64,000 nt of DNA from Flavobacterium tistrianum (lineage in GTDB: Bacteria; Bacteroidota; Bacteroidia; Flavobacteriales; Flavobacteriaceae). Both the position numbers and the translations under genes were made by a program. The stretch covers positions 372,001 through 436,000 of the forward strand of contig NZ_QJRH01000072.1 of assembly GCF_003254545.1 (NCBI RefSeq). Direction: 5' to 3'. The notes under the pieces were generated by a model, which saw nothing but the letters and a program-made list of their open reading frames with translations, searched no databases and was not told the DNA's origin. Shown here one piece after another: positions 1 through 9,323 of the stretch (positions within the stretch are counted from its first letter, which is position 1; each line of letters starts with the position of its first letter).

Positions 1-23
1 TATTGAAATTCTATAAATATTTT

Positions 24-40
24 ACCCCTCTGGGGTTTTT
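24..40 (+). terminator. Possible terminator of an upstream gene
   Basis: A short hairpin (ACCCC, loop TCT, GGGGT) is followed by a T run. It would end a + strand transcript entering from outside the window. The stem is only 5 bp, so this is tentative. I see nothing else in positions 1-259 apart from AT-rich leader sequence for the MFS gene. Confidence 0.35.
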
Positions 41-259
41 GCTAATACTTTTTATAAGCCCTTGCCTTTACTTCAATAAAAAAAATGAAGAAGATTATAA
101 TTCTACTAAACTCGAAATGTTGTAATTTTAATTATAAGAATTCAATTGTAAACCTTTTAATTTATAAACAATAACGTTGTATATTGTGTATAACCTTAGG
201 CTTTGTACGCTTTGACCAGCGTTTTTAGTATTTTTGACAACATTCCAATAAAATTCAAT

Positions 260-1480
260 ATGCTGATAAACATTAATCCATTATCGCTTTTTCAGACCAA
301 AGCCAAAATCAAGAAAGTATTTAGAGAAGCCAAAGCTTCGTATTTAAATCGCATTCGTTTTGCTGTTGGAATGTTTTATTTCGGAATGGGTTTGAGTTTT
401 GCCACATGGGCGAGCAGAATTCCAGATATCAAATCTGCTTTGCATCTAACAGAAGGCGATTTGGGTTCTATACTTTTTGCGCTTCCAGTTGGGCAATTGA
501 TTATTATGCCCTTTTCAGGAAAAATGGTAACCAAATTCGGTAGCCACCGTATTCTGATTTTCTCTTTAATAATGTATGTTTTGTGTTTAATCAATTTAGG
601 TTTGGCAACAACATCATTGCAATTATCATTAGGATTATTTTTATTTGGTGTGTTCGGAAACTTAGCTAATATTGCCGTAAACACGCAAGGCGTTTATACC
701 GAAGTTTTATTTAAAAAAACGATCATGTCTTCTTTTCACGGTATGTGGAGTTTTGCCGGATTTACTGGCGCGCTGGTAGGTCTCGGAATGCTGGCTTTAA
801 AACTGAGTCCGTTGCATCATTTTATAATTGTAGCTGTAATTGTTTTATTGATGGTAGCCTTTAACTTTAAATTTTTGGTTAGAGCCAAAGAAAAAAAGAA
901 ACCAAAAGAAGAAGGTAAAAAACTATTCGTAAAACCAGATACAGCTTTGCTTTGGTTGGGCGTTATAGGATTCTGCAGTATGGCTAGTGAAGGCGTTATG
1001 TTCGATTGGAGCGGTGTTTACTTTAAAGAGATTGTAAAAGCACCTGGACCGTTGGTGGTTTTAGGCTACACTTCTTTTATGATTATGATGGCTAGCGGAA
1101 GATTTCTTGGCGACGGATTAATTAATAAATTTGGGCGCGAACGCGTTATGCAGATTAGCGGAGTTATGATTTCGGCTGGACTTTTTACGGCTGTTTTTCT
1201 TCCTTATATCATTCCGTGTACTATTGCCTTTATGTTTGTTGGTTTGGGTGTTGCAACAATTGTACCTACAGTTTACAGTATTGCTGGTAAAAACCCGACC
1301 GTTCCTGCTGGAGAAGCTTTAACGATTGTTTCTAGTGTAAGTTTCCTTGGTTTCTTAATGGGACCGCCAGTAATTGGACATATTGCGCAAAATTTTGGTC
1401 TGCAGTTTTCTTTTGCCTTTATCGGAATTTTTGGCGTTCTGATTGCCTTTATGGTTTCTAAAATTAGAACGTCAGCATAA
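260..1480 (+). CDS. MFS transporter (YbjJ-like)
   Basis: Major facilitator superfamily permease of the inner membrane, with about 12 hydrophobic segments. The first transmembrane helix carries FGMGLSFATWASRIPDI, followed by a GDLGSILFALPVGQL stretch; both recall the YbjJ/fucose-permease-like branch of the family. The substrate cannot be read from sequence. The reading frame is open from a TTG at 203, but the ATG at 260 gives a more normal N-terminus (MLININPLS) and is preferred. The next gene starts about 190 bp downstream behind its own promoter, so this is probably a single-gene transcript. The family call is firm; the substrate is unknown. Confidence 0.8.
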   Translation: MLININPLSLFQTKAKIKKVFREAKASYLNRIRFAVGMFYFGMGLSFATWASRIPDIKSALHLTEGDLGSILFALPVGQLIIMPFSGKMVTKFGSHRILIFSLIMYVLCLINLGLATTSLQLSLGLFLFGVFGNLANIAVNTQGVYTEVLFKKTIMSSFHGMWSFAGFTGALVGLGMLALKLSPLHHFIIVAVIVLLMVAFNFKFLVRAKEKKKPKEEGKKLFVKPDTALLWLGVIGFCSMASEGVMFDWSGVYFKEIVKAPGPLVVLGYTSFMIMMASGRFLGDGLINKFGRERVMQISGVMISAGLFTAVFLPYIIPCTIAFMFVGLGVATIVPTVYSIAGKNPTVPAGEALTIVSSVSFLGFLMGPPVIGHIAQNFGLQFSFAFIGIFGVLIAFMVSKIRTSA

Positions 1481-1531
1481 CTCAGTTTTTGATTAATATT
1501 TATTAAAAGCGATTAATTTTGTAAGAATTTA

Positions 1532-1561
1532 TTTGTTTTTTAAATATTTTGCCTACATTTG
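1532..1561 (+). promoter_or_regulatory. Promoter of the TonB-dependent receptor gene
   Basis: TTTG at 1532-1535, an 18-nt spacer and TACATTTG at 1554-1561 match the Bacteroidota sigma-A pattern (TTG at -33, TAnnTTTG at -7). The ATG lies 112 nt downstream, leaving a leader of about 100 nt with no structure I can assign. Confidence 0.6.
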
Positions 1562-1673
1562 AATTTAAGCAATAGCTTGAGTTTTTAAAAAGCTCTTTTT
1601 TCCAAAAACCAATTTTATCTTTTGAATTAAGGATTATCATCCTCGAAAATTTTAAAGTTAATAATAGGTTTTA

Positions 1674-4493
1674 ATGGTAAAAAAATACGCAGTCTTCTTT
1701 ATTTTTTGGTTCTTTAATTTTGCTTTTGCACAACAAGAAATAACAGTAACAGGAATTGTTATTGATTCCCGAACGCAGAATCCTCTGGAGAATGTAGTGG
1801 TTACGATACAGAACACGGCTGTGATGCAGCTTACTTCAAAATCAGGAAAATTCGAACTTCATATTTTTCCTCAAAAAGAACAATTGCTATTACTTAGAAG
1901 CCAGGGATACAAAGATTTCCTTTTGAAAGTAAAGTCCAATGCTGGACAAAATATTAATCTCGGAATATTACAATTAGAAGACACTTATTCAGATGAGGTT
2001 CCTGCTGCATTAATCACTTTATCAGACAGCGATTTCTCAGATGATAATAGTTCGTCTGAAATGACTTCAGGACTTTTACAATCGTCGAGAGATGCTTTTA
2101 TGCAGGCATCGGCATTCAATTGGGGACAAGCTAGATTTCGTATGCGTGGTTTAGACAGCGAAAATGCAATCACAATGCTCAACGGAATGTCAATGAATAA
2201 AATTTACGATGGTAGACCGCAATGGGGAAACTGGGGAGGTTTAAACAATGTACTTCGAAATCAGGAATTTTCAGTTGGAACAACAGCTTCCAATTATACT
2301 TTCGGAGGAGTTTTAGGCACACAACAGATTTTTACACGCGCTTCTTTGTATAGAAAAGGAACATCACTAACGTTTTCTGGAAGTAATACGACTTATTTAT
2401 GGCGGGCAATAGGAACTTATGCATCAGGAATGAGTGCCTCTGGTTGGGCTTTTGCTGTTTCGGCAGGAAAACGTTGGGCTGATGAAGGTTATTTTGATGG
2501 AACAAATTTCGATGCTGATTCTTTTTTTCTTAGTGTCGAAAAGAAATTAAACAGCAAACATTCTCTCAATTTTACAGGATTTTATACACCTAATTCTCGC
2601 GGAAAAAATTCTTCTAATACCGCTGAGGTTACCGATTTAATGGGGGAAAAGTACAATTCGTACTGGGGATTTCAGAACGGCAAAAAGCGAAATGCAAGAG
2701 TAAAAAATGTAGAAGAACCGCTCTTTATGTTGAACCATTACTTTAAAATTGATGATAAAACCAATCTGAATTCTGCAATTATGTATCAATTTGGGAAAGT
2801 TGGAAACAGCAATATCGATTACCAAAATGCAAATAGTCCAGATCCTGTTTATTATAAAAAAATGCCAAGCTATTTTAGTTCGCTTTATGCTAAAGATCAG
2901 GGTGAGTTTTCAGGCGAATTTACTCCAGATTATGAAAATGCAGAGAAAAGCAAAATAGCATTTCTGACTAGTCCACAGATCAATTGGAACGAAATGTATT
3001 TTGCTAACCAAAAGATAGGACAGAATGGTTATGAGCGTGCGCAGAGCCATTACGTGCTTTACGAAGACAGAACAGATGATCAGACTTTGGCAGTAAACTC
3101 AAATTTGAATGCGCAGATAACTCCCAATATTTCTTTTGATGGAGGATTTACATTTAAGAAATTAAAATCGCATAATTTTCAATATTTATTAGATCTTCTT
3201 GGCGGAGCATATTTTGAAGATATAGATCCGTTTTACAAAGGAAATCTCTCTCAATCAGATTTACAGCATCCAAATCGTCAAGTCGTGAAAGGAGATATTT
3301 ATGGGTATAATTATAATTTACTGGCCAATACTTTAGATGTTTTTGCGCAGTTTAAATTCAGCTACAACAAAACAGAATTTTTCCTGGCACAATCATATTC
3401 GATGTCAGATTATCAGCGAGAAGGATTGTATCAAAACGGGTTGTATCCAACAAATTCGTTAGGGAAAAGCGAGAAAGTAAATTTTGAGAATTTTGGCTTC
3501 AAAGGCGGTTTCACTTATAAAATTTCAGGAAAACAATTGCTGTTTTTTAATGCAGCACATTTTACCAGAGCGCCTTCGCTTCGAAATACGTTTTCAAATT
3601 CACGTTTAAATAATAATATCGTTGACGGAATAGAAAGTGAAAATATCACTAGTGCTGAAGCAAATTATGTTTACCGCTCAGCAAAAATCAAATTGCGTTT
3701 GACGGCTTATTATTCTTTGATTAAAAACACTTCAAAAACCTCTTATTTCTATGCCGAAGGAATTTTTGATAAAGGTTCTAGTTATGATCCAACAAGTGCT
3801 TTTGTTAGTCAAACGTTGACCAATTTGGATAAGAAAAATACTGGAGCCGAATTAAGTTTTGAATATCAGATTTGGCCAACATTAAAAACAACTTTTTCTG
3901 CAGCATTTGGAAATTACATCTATAACAGTAATCCAAATGTAAAAATTGTAAATGACGCCAATAGAGCAAAAGAAGGAGCACAAACAACTTTTGATTTTGG
4001 ACGAGCTCTTTTAAAAAATTACAAACAGTCGGGAACTCCACAGCAAGCCTATGCATTTGGGTTAGAATATCGTGACCCGAAGTTTTGGTGGATTGGTGGA
4101 AATATTAATTATTTGGCAGAAAGTTATATAGATGTTTCGCCAATTTCTAGAACATCACAATTTTACATCAATCCAGCCAATGGTTTTCCTTTTCCTGAAG
4201 CAACTTCCGAAAGAGGAAATGAATTGCTAAAACAAGAAAAATTTAATCCTGTTACATTATTGAATTTGAGCGGAGGAAAATCTTGGCGTATCCATAAAAA
4301 ATACGTGGGACTTTTTGCCAGTGTAAACAATGTTTTGGATTTAATGTATAAAACTGGTGGTTTTGAACAGGCAAGAAATGCCAATTTTAGAGCACTCAAT
4401 CAAGATGCCTCAAGCGGAACACCTTCTTTTGGGCCAAAATATTATTATGGCTATGGCCGAACTTATTTTCTAAATCTTACAATCGGTTTATAA
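1674..4493 (+). CDS. TonB-dependent outer membrane receptor
   Basis: Outer-membrane beta-barrel receptor for TonB-driven import. Residues 1-20 form a signal peptide ending AFAQ. A CarboxypepD_reg-like domain follows (ITVTGIVIDSRTQNPLENV, about 22-95). The plug is at about 130-230, with FRMRGLDSENAITMLNGM. The rest is a barrel rich in alternating aromatic residues, ending in a hydrophobic strand (FLNLTIGL), as expected for barrel insertion. At 939 residues it is a normal length for the family. It lacks the STN signalling domain of the SusC protein in this window and has no SusD partner. The next gene, 19 bp downstream, encodes a DUF5689 surface lipoprotein, so the two probably form one uptake unit. 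The substrate is not predictable from sequence. Confidence 0.9.
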   Translation: MVKKYAVFFIFWFFNFAFAQQEITVTGIVIDSRTQNPLENVVVTIQNTAVMQLTSKSGKFELHIFPQKEQLLLLRSQGYKDFLLKVKSNAGQNINLGILQLEDTYSDEVPAALITLSDSDFSDDNSSSEMTSGLLQSSRDAFMQASAFNWGQARFRMRGLDSENAITMLNGMSMNKIYDGRPQWGNWGGLNNVLRNQEFSVGTTASNYTFGGVLGTQQIFTRASLYRKGTSLTFSGSNTTYLWRAIGTYASGMSASGWAFAVSAGKRWADEGYFDGTNFDADSFFLSVEKKLNSKHSLNFTGFYTPNSRGKNSSNTAEVTDLMGEKYNSYWGFQNGKKRNARVKNVEEPLFMLNHYFKIDDKTNLNSAIMYQFGKVGNSNIDYQNANSPDPVYYKKMPSYFSSLYAKDQGEFSGEFTPDYENAEKSKIAFLTSPQINWNEMYFANQKIGQNGYERAQSHYVLYEDRTDDQTLAVNSNLNAQITPNISFDGGFTFKKLKSHNFQYLLDLLGGAYFEDIDPFYKGNLSQSDLQHPNRQVVKGDIYGYNYNLLANTLDVFAQFKFSYNKTEFFLAQSYSMSDYQREGLYQNGLYPTNSLGKSEKVNFENFGFKGGFTYKISGKQLLFFNAAHFTRAPSLRNTFSNSRLNNNIVDGIESENITSAEANYVYRSAKIKLRLTAYYSLIKNTSKTSYFYAEGIFDKGSSYDPTSAFVSQTLTNLDKKNTGAELSFEYQIWPTLKTTFSAAFGNYIYNSNPNVKIVNDANRAKEGAQTTFDFGRALLKNYKQSGTPQQAYAFGLEYRDPKFWWIGGNINYLAESYIDVSPISRTSQFYINPANGFPFPEATSERGNELLKQEKFNPVTLLNLSGGKSWRIHKKYVGLFASVNNVLDLMYKTGGFEQARNANFRALNQDASSGTPSFGPKYYYGYGRTYFLNLTIGL

Positions 4494-4512
4494 AACTGAA
4501 AATCTATTTCTC

Positions 4513-5847
4513 ATGAAAAAACTAATTTTAATTTTTGCAATATCTCTAATTAGTTGCAGTAAAGAAGTCGAAACTCCAGAATTAGCTTGTACTCAGCCCA
4601 ATCTTTCTGTAAATAAAAGCGTAGAAAAAGTATATGAACTTTCAGGAACAACGGCAAAGCAATATTTGTATGACGACATTATAGAAGCTTACGTAGTTTC
4701 AAGTGATGAAGGAGGTAATTTTTTTAAAACAATTTCACTGCAAACCAAAGAAACTGAAAAAACACCAGTAATTGGTTTTAATGTTCCTGTTGATGCTACA
4801 AATACTTACATCGATTATCGAGTGGGAAATAAAGTGTTTGTAAAACTTAAAAACCAATTTACAGATTTGTATTATGGCGGTTTAAGAATCGGAAGTTTGT
4901 ATGTGAGTAACGCTGGTGATCCTACAATTGGTAGAATTTCTCAAAACGAATATAAAAATGTATTAAATGTTTCGTGTACAAATATAGACGAGAGCCAATT
5001 GGTTAAATCACTTTCTGTAGAAGAAGCTCTTTCAGATTCTAAACTAAATACTTTGATAGAATTAAACGATGTGGAATTTACTGAAGCGGCATTAGGGCGT
5101 CATTATTTTGAAGAATCTAATAATGTTGGCGGTTCAACAAATTGGTATTTGAGAGATAAAACAGGAAATCAGATCATCTTTAGAACAAGCAGTTATGCAA
5201 AATTTGCAGATCATGCCGTACCAGAAGGAAGCGGAAAAGTCAAAGGAATTCTAACAAAGTTCGGCACTGACTATCAATTTATGGTTCGATATGAAAGTGA
5301 TATTGTAATGAATGGAAAAAGAAATACTCCATTTTTTTCAGAAGATTTTCAGTCGGTTAAAAACAATGTCAATTTTACGCTTCCAGGCTGGAGTAATATT
5401 GTAGAAAAAGCAACAAAACTCTGGAAAAGCATGGTATATTCTGGAAATGGCTATGCTGAATTTAATACAACAAGCACAACAGCTGCCGAAAATGTGGCTT
5501 GGCTCGTGTCGCCTAAAATAAATTTATCAGGATATAAAAATGCGGTACTTTCGTTTAGAAGCGCGCAACACGATTTAAAAATCGATTCTCCGTTAAATAC
5601 ATTAGAAGTTTATGTTTCAACGAATTTTGATGGTGCAAGTGTGACCAAAGCAAAATGGACAAAATTGGAAGCAAAAGTTCCGACGCTTTCGACTCCTGCA
5701 CGTGAGTTTATCAGTTCTGGAGGAATTGATCTTTCATCTTATTCTGGAAACATAAATATAGCCTTTAAATACATAGGATCTGGAAAAGATAAAACACTAA
5801 ATGGTGCTTTTATGGTTGATGATATTAAGATATTTGGCGAAAAATAG
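4513..5847 (+). CDS. DUF5689 surface lipoprotein with C-terminal choice-of-anchor/MAM-like domain
   Basis: Exported lipoprotein with a lipobox at LISC (Cys15) followed by an acidic stretch, as often seen on surface-exposed Bacteroidota lipoproteins. Residues about 30-270 match my knowledge of DUF5689, a family commonly encoded next to TonB receptors. Residues about 275-444 look like a jelly-roll choice-of-anchor J/MAM-like domain (FFSEDFQSV ... LPGWSN ... AWLVSPKINLSGY ... GAFMVDDIKIFG). It starts 19 bp after the receptor gene and is almost certainly co-transcribed with it. A substrate-capture role is inferred from that pairing only. Confidence 0.75.
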   Translation: MKKLILIFAISLISCSKEVETPELACTQPNLSVNKSVEKVYELSGTTAKQYLYDDIIEAYVVSSDEGGNFFKTISLQTKETEKTPVIGFNVPVDATNTYIDYRVGNKVFVKLKNQFTDLYYGGLRIGSLYVSNAGDPTIGRISQNEYKNVLNVSCTNIDESQLVKSLSVEEALSDSKLNTLIELNDVEFTEAALGRHYFEESNNVGGSTNWYLRDKTGNQIIFRTSSYAKFADHAVPEGSGKVKGILTKFGTDYQFMVRYESDIVMNGKRNTPFFSEDFQSVKNNVNFTLPGWSNIVEKATKLWKSMVYSGNGYAEFNTTSTTAAENVAWLVSPKINLSGYKNAVLSFRSAQHDLKIDSPLNTLEVYVSTNFDGASVTKAKWTKLEAKVPTLSTPAREFISSGGIDLSSYSGNINIAFKYIGSGKDKTLNGAFMVDDIKIFGEK

Positions 5848-5984
5848 GTGGTATTTTGTAAAAAGAAAATTAATAATCTGAATTTTAGAGTATTATTGAA
5901 AAGTTTGTAGTTTTTGTATTTCAAATTGTTAAAATCTAATTGAATTTTGTATTTTGGTCGTCCCAAATCAATACAAAAACAAAT

Positions 5985-6842
5985 ATGAGAACCTACTTTA
6001 TTGCCATCTTATTGATGGTGTTTCCTTTCTTGATGCACAGTCAAGACAACGTTAAGCTAAAGCAGATCAACATTGTAAAAACAAATTACCAAAACTCTAA
6101 GGACGGCGAAATTGTTAACAAAACAATGGTTTTTAAAGAGGGTAAGCTTCAAACTATTACTACTTCAGATGTTGTGCAACATTTCTATTACAACAAAAAC
6201 GGATTGCTAGACATGACTGTAAAAGATAAAGTGGGAAGCGACTGGAAAGAAGTAATAAACTATACCTATGACGCTGATAACAACATCACCAAATTTGTAA
6301 AAAAATATCAGGAAGGGCCTAATTATATTACTAAAGTTGTTTCGTTTGTTTACGAAGGAGCAAGAGTAAAAGTAACAACAAAAAAGAGCACCAATCATCA
6401 GAATTTAGTAGATGATATTGAGTATCTTGTTGAAAACGGAATTATTGTAAGACGTACTTCACGTGATAGAAACAAGGCCATCATTGGAAAACTGGAATAT
6501 GTTTATGTAAACGATAATGTATCGAGACACAGAGGGTTGGTTGGAGATAAAATCTCTAAATCATTTACATATGATGATAAAAAATCGGTTGATCAGTTAA
6601 TTGTTCAAAGTCTTTTTGGAGATAATTACAAAGTAATTGTACCAATGATTTCGTATCATGAAGAAGAATTTGAGTTCGAATCTATTTCTTATAATAATGA
6701 AATGAATTTCAGCCCATCATCAACAGCTTTAGTTGCGGTGAGTAGAAAATACAAATACAATAAATTAAATTACCCGATTTCTTGCTCTCAAATAGAAGAA
6801 AACGGAATTGTGAAAACGGAAAAAACCTTTATTTACGAATAA
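5985..6842 (+). CDS. Secreted protein of unknown function
   Basis: A 285-residue exported protein with a clear signal peptide (MRTYFIAILLMVFPFLMHSQ). The frame is open from 5940, but the ATG at 5985 places the signal peptide at the N-terminus and is preferred. The mature protein has repeated Tyr/Asn/Lys beta-strand units (HFYYNKNGLLDMTV, YTYDADNNITKFV, KYKYNKLNYPIS) resembling YD-repeat or beta-solenoid strands common in Bacteroidota secreted proteins. There is no catalytic motif and no lipobox. A perfect 12-bp hairpin covers its stop codon. I cannot assign a function. Confidence 0.65.
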   Translation: MRTYFIAILLMVFPFLMHSQDNVKLKQINIVKTNYQNSKDGEIVNKTMVFKEGKLQTITTSDVVQHFYYNKNGLLDMTVKDKVGSDWKEVINYTYDADNNITKFVKKYQEGPNYITKVVSFVYEGARVKVTTKKSTNHQNLVDDIEYLVENGIIVRRTSRDRNKAIIGKLEYVYVNDNVSRHRGLVGDKISKSFTYDDKKSVDQLIVQSLFGDNYKVIVPMISYHEEEFEFESISYNNEMNFSPSSTALVAVSRKYKYNKLNYPISCSQIEENGIVKTEKTFIYE

Positions 6843-6849
6843 AGGTTTT
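6822..6849 (+). other. Perfect hairpin spanning the stop codon
   Basis: A 12-bp perfect stem (AAAACCTTTATT / AATAAAGGTTTT) with a TACG loop covers the last codons and the TAA of the preceding gene. It is not followed by a long T run. It may protect the mRNA 3' end or assist the stronger terminator 26 nt downstream. Confidence 0.5.
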
Positions 6850-6874
6850 AAACTTAGACCATTTATTGATTAAG

Positions 6875-6920
6875 TGGAACCTTGTTGAGTTTATCTTGAC
6901 GGGTTCCATTTTTTTTTTTT
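6875..6920 (+). terminator. Intrinsic terminator before hflX
   Basis: TGGAACC (6875-6881) pairs with GGTTCCA (6902-6908) and is followed by a 12-nt T run. This is a strong intrinsic terminator separating the secreted-protein gene from hflX. Confidence 0.75.
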
Positions 6921-6964
6921 GAGTGTATTATTCTAAATATAAATGTAAAAACAAAATTGTATAA

Positions 6965-6994
6965 TTGATTGTAGCTGACAAATGATTAAATTTG
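6965..6994 (+). promoter_or_regulatory. hflX promoter
   Basis: TTG at 6965-6967, a 19-nt spacer and TAAATTTG at 6987-6994. The start codon is at 7011, which implies a leader of about 10 nt or less. Confidence 0.6.
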
Positions 6995-7010
6995 CACCTT
7001 ATTCAAGACT

Positions 7011-8243
7011 ATGTTAGAAAAAGAAGTTATAAATTTTGAGAGAACAGTAATTGTTGGTATTGTTACTCAGAATCAAAGTGAAGAAAAACTAAATGAATAT
7101 TTAGACGAATTGGAGTTTCTAACTTTTACTGCAGGAGGTGAAGTTATTAAACGCTTTTCGCAAAAAATGGAACGCCCTAATCCAAAGACTTTTGTGGGTA
7201 CGGGGAAAATTGATGACATCAATCTTTTTGTAAAAGAAAACAAAATATCGACTGTAATTTTTGATGATGAACTAACGCCATCACAGCAAAAAAACATTTC
7301 AAGAATTATTGATTGTAAAATTCTAGATAGAACCAATTTAATTCTAGACATTTTTGCGCAGAGAGCCGAAACTTCATATGCAAGAACGCAGGTTGAATTG
7401 GCGCAATGCCAGTATTTATTACCGAGACTTTCTGGTTTATGGACACACCTTGAACGTCAAAAAGGAGGTATTGGTATGCGTGGACCTGGAGAAACAGAGA
7501 TTGAAACCGATAGACGTATTGTTCGTGACCGAATTTCATTATTGAAAGATAAAATCAAAACGATCGACAAACAAATGAGCATTCAGCGAAGCAATCGCGG
7601 AGCAATGGTTCGTGTAGCTTTGGTTGGATATACCAATGTGGGAAAATCGACTTTGATGAATGCAATTGGTAAAAGTGATGTTTTTGTTGAAAATAAATTA
7701 TTTGCAACTTTAGATACAACGGTTAGAAAAGTGGTAATTAAAAATCTTCCTTTTTTACTTTCTGATACCGTTGGATTTATTCGAAAATTGCCAACGCAAT
7801 TGGTTGATTCTTTTAAAAGTACATTAGATGAGGTTCGTGAAGCCGATTTGTTGCTGCATGTAGTAGATATTTCGCATCCTGATTTTGAAGATCATATAGA
7901 GTCTGTAAATAAGACTTTACAAGAGATCAAGAGCAACGACAAGCCAACTATTATGGTTTTTAATAAAATCGATGCTTACAAACATCTTACGATTGACGAA
8001 GATGATTTGATCACCGAAAGAACCAGAAAACACTGGACACTTGACGAGTGGAAACAAACTTGGATGAGTAATGTAGGAGAGCATAACGCATTGTTTATTT
8101 CTGCTAGGAATAAAGAGAATTTTGAAGAGTTCAGAGAAACAGTTTACGAAGCTGTTCGCCAGATTCATATAACACGTTTTCCTTATAATAATTTCTTGTA
8201 TCCTGATTATAAGGATGCAGTTGAAAAAGAAGATGAAGAATAA
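7011..8243 (+). CDS. hflX: GTPase HflX
   Basis: Ribosome-associated GTPase that splits or rescues stalled 70S ribosomes, notably after heat stress. The N-terminal HflX domain ends with the family signature GGIGMRGPGETEIETDRR (residues 153-170). The G domain follows: Walker A GYTNVGKST (206-214), the G2 threonine region TLDTT, DTVGF (252-256) and NKID (318-321). Length (410) is normal. It has its own promoter and ends at a strong hairpin shared with the convergent DUF3078 gene, so it appears monocistronic. Confidence 0.95.
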   Translation: MLEKEVINFERTVIVGIVTQNQSEEKLNEYLDELEFLTFTAGGEVIKRFSQKMERPNPKTFVGTGKIDDINLFVKENKISTVIFDDELTPSQQKNISRIIDCKILDRTNLILDIFAQRAETSYARTQVELAQCQYLLPRLSGLWTHLERQKGGIGMRGPGETEIETDRRIVRDRISLLKDKIKTIDKQMSIQRSNRGAMVRVALVGYTNVGKSTLMNAIGKSDVFVENKLFATLDTTVRKVVIKNLPFLLSDTVGFIRKLPTQLVDSFKSTLDEVREADLLLHVVDISHPDFEDHIESVNKTLQEIKSNDKPTIMVFNKIDAYKHLTIDEDDLITERTRKHWTLDEWKQTWMSNVGEHNALFISARNKENFEEFRETVYEAVRQIHITRFPYNNFLYPDYKDAVEKEDEE

Positions 8244-8248
8244 AATAG

Positions 8249-8283
8249 AAACGGCTTTTGAGAATTTTCGAAAGCCGTTTTTT
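8249..8283 (+). terminator. hflX terminator
   Basis: AAACGGCTTT (8249-8258) pairs with AAAGCCGTTT (8271-8280), followed by more T residues. It lies between two converging genes and probably serves hflX mainly. Confidence 0.7.
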
Positions 8284-8293
8284 ATTGATTTTA

Positions 8294-9244
8294 TTAAAAC
8301 CCAAAATTAATTCCTAAACCAAATACTTCTCTGGTTTGAAAACCTTTAAAAGCATTATCGTCATAGATGGTTTGGAAAGAAAAGTTTGCCGATAGAAATT
8401 TATTCACTTTCATAATAATATTTAAAGAATAATTAATATCGATATTTTGTGGATCTTCTAAATAATTTGAATATAAGTTTAATGTGTTTTCGGCAGTTAC
8501 ATTGGTCATAATGGCCAATTTGTAATAGACTGAAGCATAGAATCCAAGTTCGTAACGCATGCTTTTATTGACATCAACACCAAAATAATATCCATCAGGA
8601 TAAGGTAAACCTGTAGCAGGATCAATAGCTGTCGTATAAGCTTTGTCTACAAATGTGAATTTTGAGGTTAACGGCGCAAAATTTATTTTAAGATTTTCAT
8701 CTTTAGACCAATAAATACCAGGTCCAGTAGTTAGATAACCTGGAGACATGAATTTGGTGTTTTCAGTTCTTATTTCTTTTCCGTTCGGATCCTGTCCGTA
8801 AATATATCCAGTTGTAAATTGTGTTCTAAAGTTTAAGAAATAAGAGTAATACCATTCTCCAAAAGCTCTTTTTCCAACTATAGAATTGAACTCAAATCTA
8901 TCGTCTGTTTTCTTTTCAAAATCGGCATTCTTAGTTTGAAGCAAACCATAGTACGCAAGAACTTTATTATCCCAAGTTAAATCGTCTTTTTTGTAGTTGA
9001 AGTCGTAATTGATTCCTAGTGTTCCAGAAAAGCTGTCTTCACCTCCAGCGATCCAATTATTGAAACTGGATTGGTTTAATAAAAGGGATACTGTTCCTTT
9101 TGCCTTCCAACCTTCTTTTTCAATTGTGTCATTGATTTTTTTTACGGCTTTTTCGGTGTTTTGCGCTAGTTCTTTTTCGGTGTTTTGTGCTTGTAAAAAT
9201 GTGAAATTTACTAAAATGAAAAGTAATACGGTTAGCTTTCTCAT
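8294..9244 (-). CDS. DUF3078 outer-membrane-type protein
   Basis: A 316-residue exported protein with signal peptide MRKLTVLLFILVNFTFLQAQ. It matches DUF3078, a Bacteroidota family: W(K)AKGTVSLLLNQSSFNNWIAGGEDSFSG near the N-terminus, then alternating amphipathic strands typical of a small outer-membrane barrel. The final residues (FGLGINFGF) look like a barrel-closing strand ending in Phe. The function is unknown. Residues 19-32 contain the repeated heptapeptide QNTEK(E/A). It has its own -7 box upstream (9270-9277). Confidence 0.8.
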   Translation of the reverse strand: MRKLTVLLFILVNFTFLQAQNTEKELAQNTEKAVKKINDTIEKEGWKAKGTVSLLLNQSSFNNWIAGGEDSFSGTLGINYDFNYKKDDLTWDNKVLAYYGLLQTKNADFEKKTDDRFEFNSIVGKRAFGEWYYSYFLNFRTQFTTGYIYGQDPNGKEIRTENTKFMSPGYLTTGPGIYWSKDENLKINFAPLTSKFTFVDKAYTTAIDPATGLPYPDGYYFGVDVNKSMRYELGFYASVYYKLAIMTNVTAENTLNLYSNYLEDPQNIDINYSLNIIMKVNKFLSANFSFQTIYDDNAFKGFQTREVFGLGINFGF

Positions 9245-9269
9245 GGTTTTTAGTTTAGAAGTGTATAAT

Positions 9270-9277
9270 CAAATATA
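9270..9277 (-). promoter_or_regulatory. -7 box of the DUF3078 gene
   Basis: TATATTTG on the - strand matches TAnnTTTG exactly, 25 nt upstream of the ATG. No clear -33 TTG is seen. Confidence 0.45.
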
Positions 9278-9323
9278 CTAAAAACCAATGGAAAGTTAAG
9301 GTTTGCTGTAGTGTTATTGCAGG

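Noticed and set aside
203..259. TTG start of the MFS transporter at 203
   Set aside because: Adds 19 residues with no membrane-protein character; the ATG at 260 gives a normal N-terminus.
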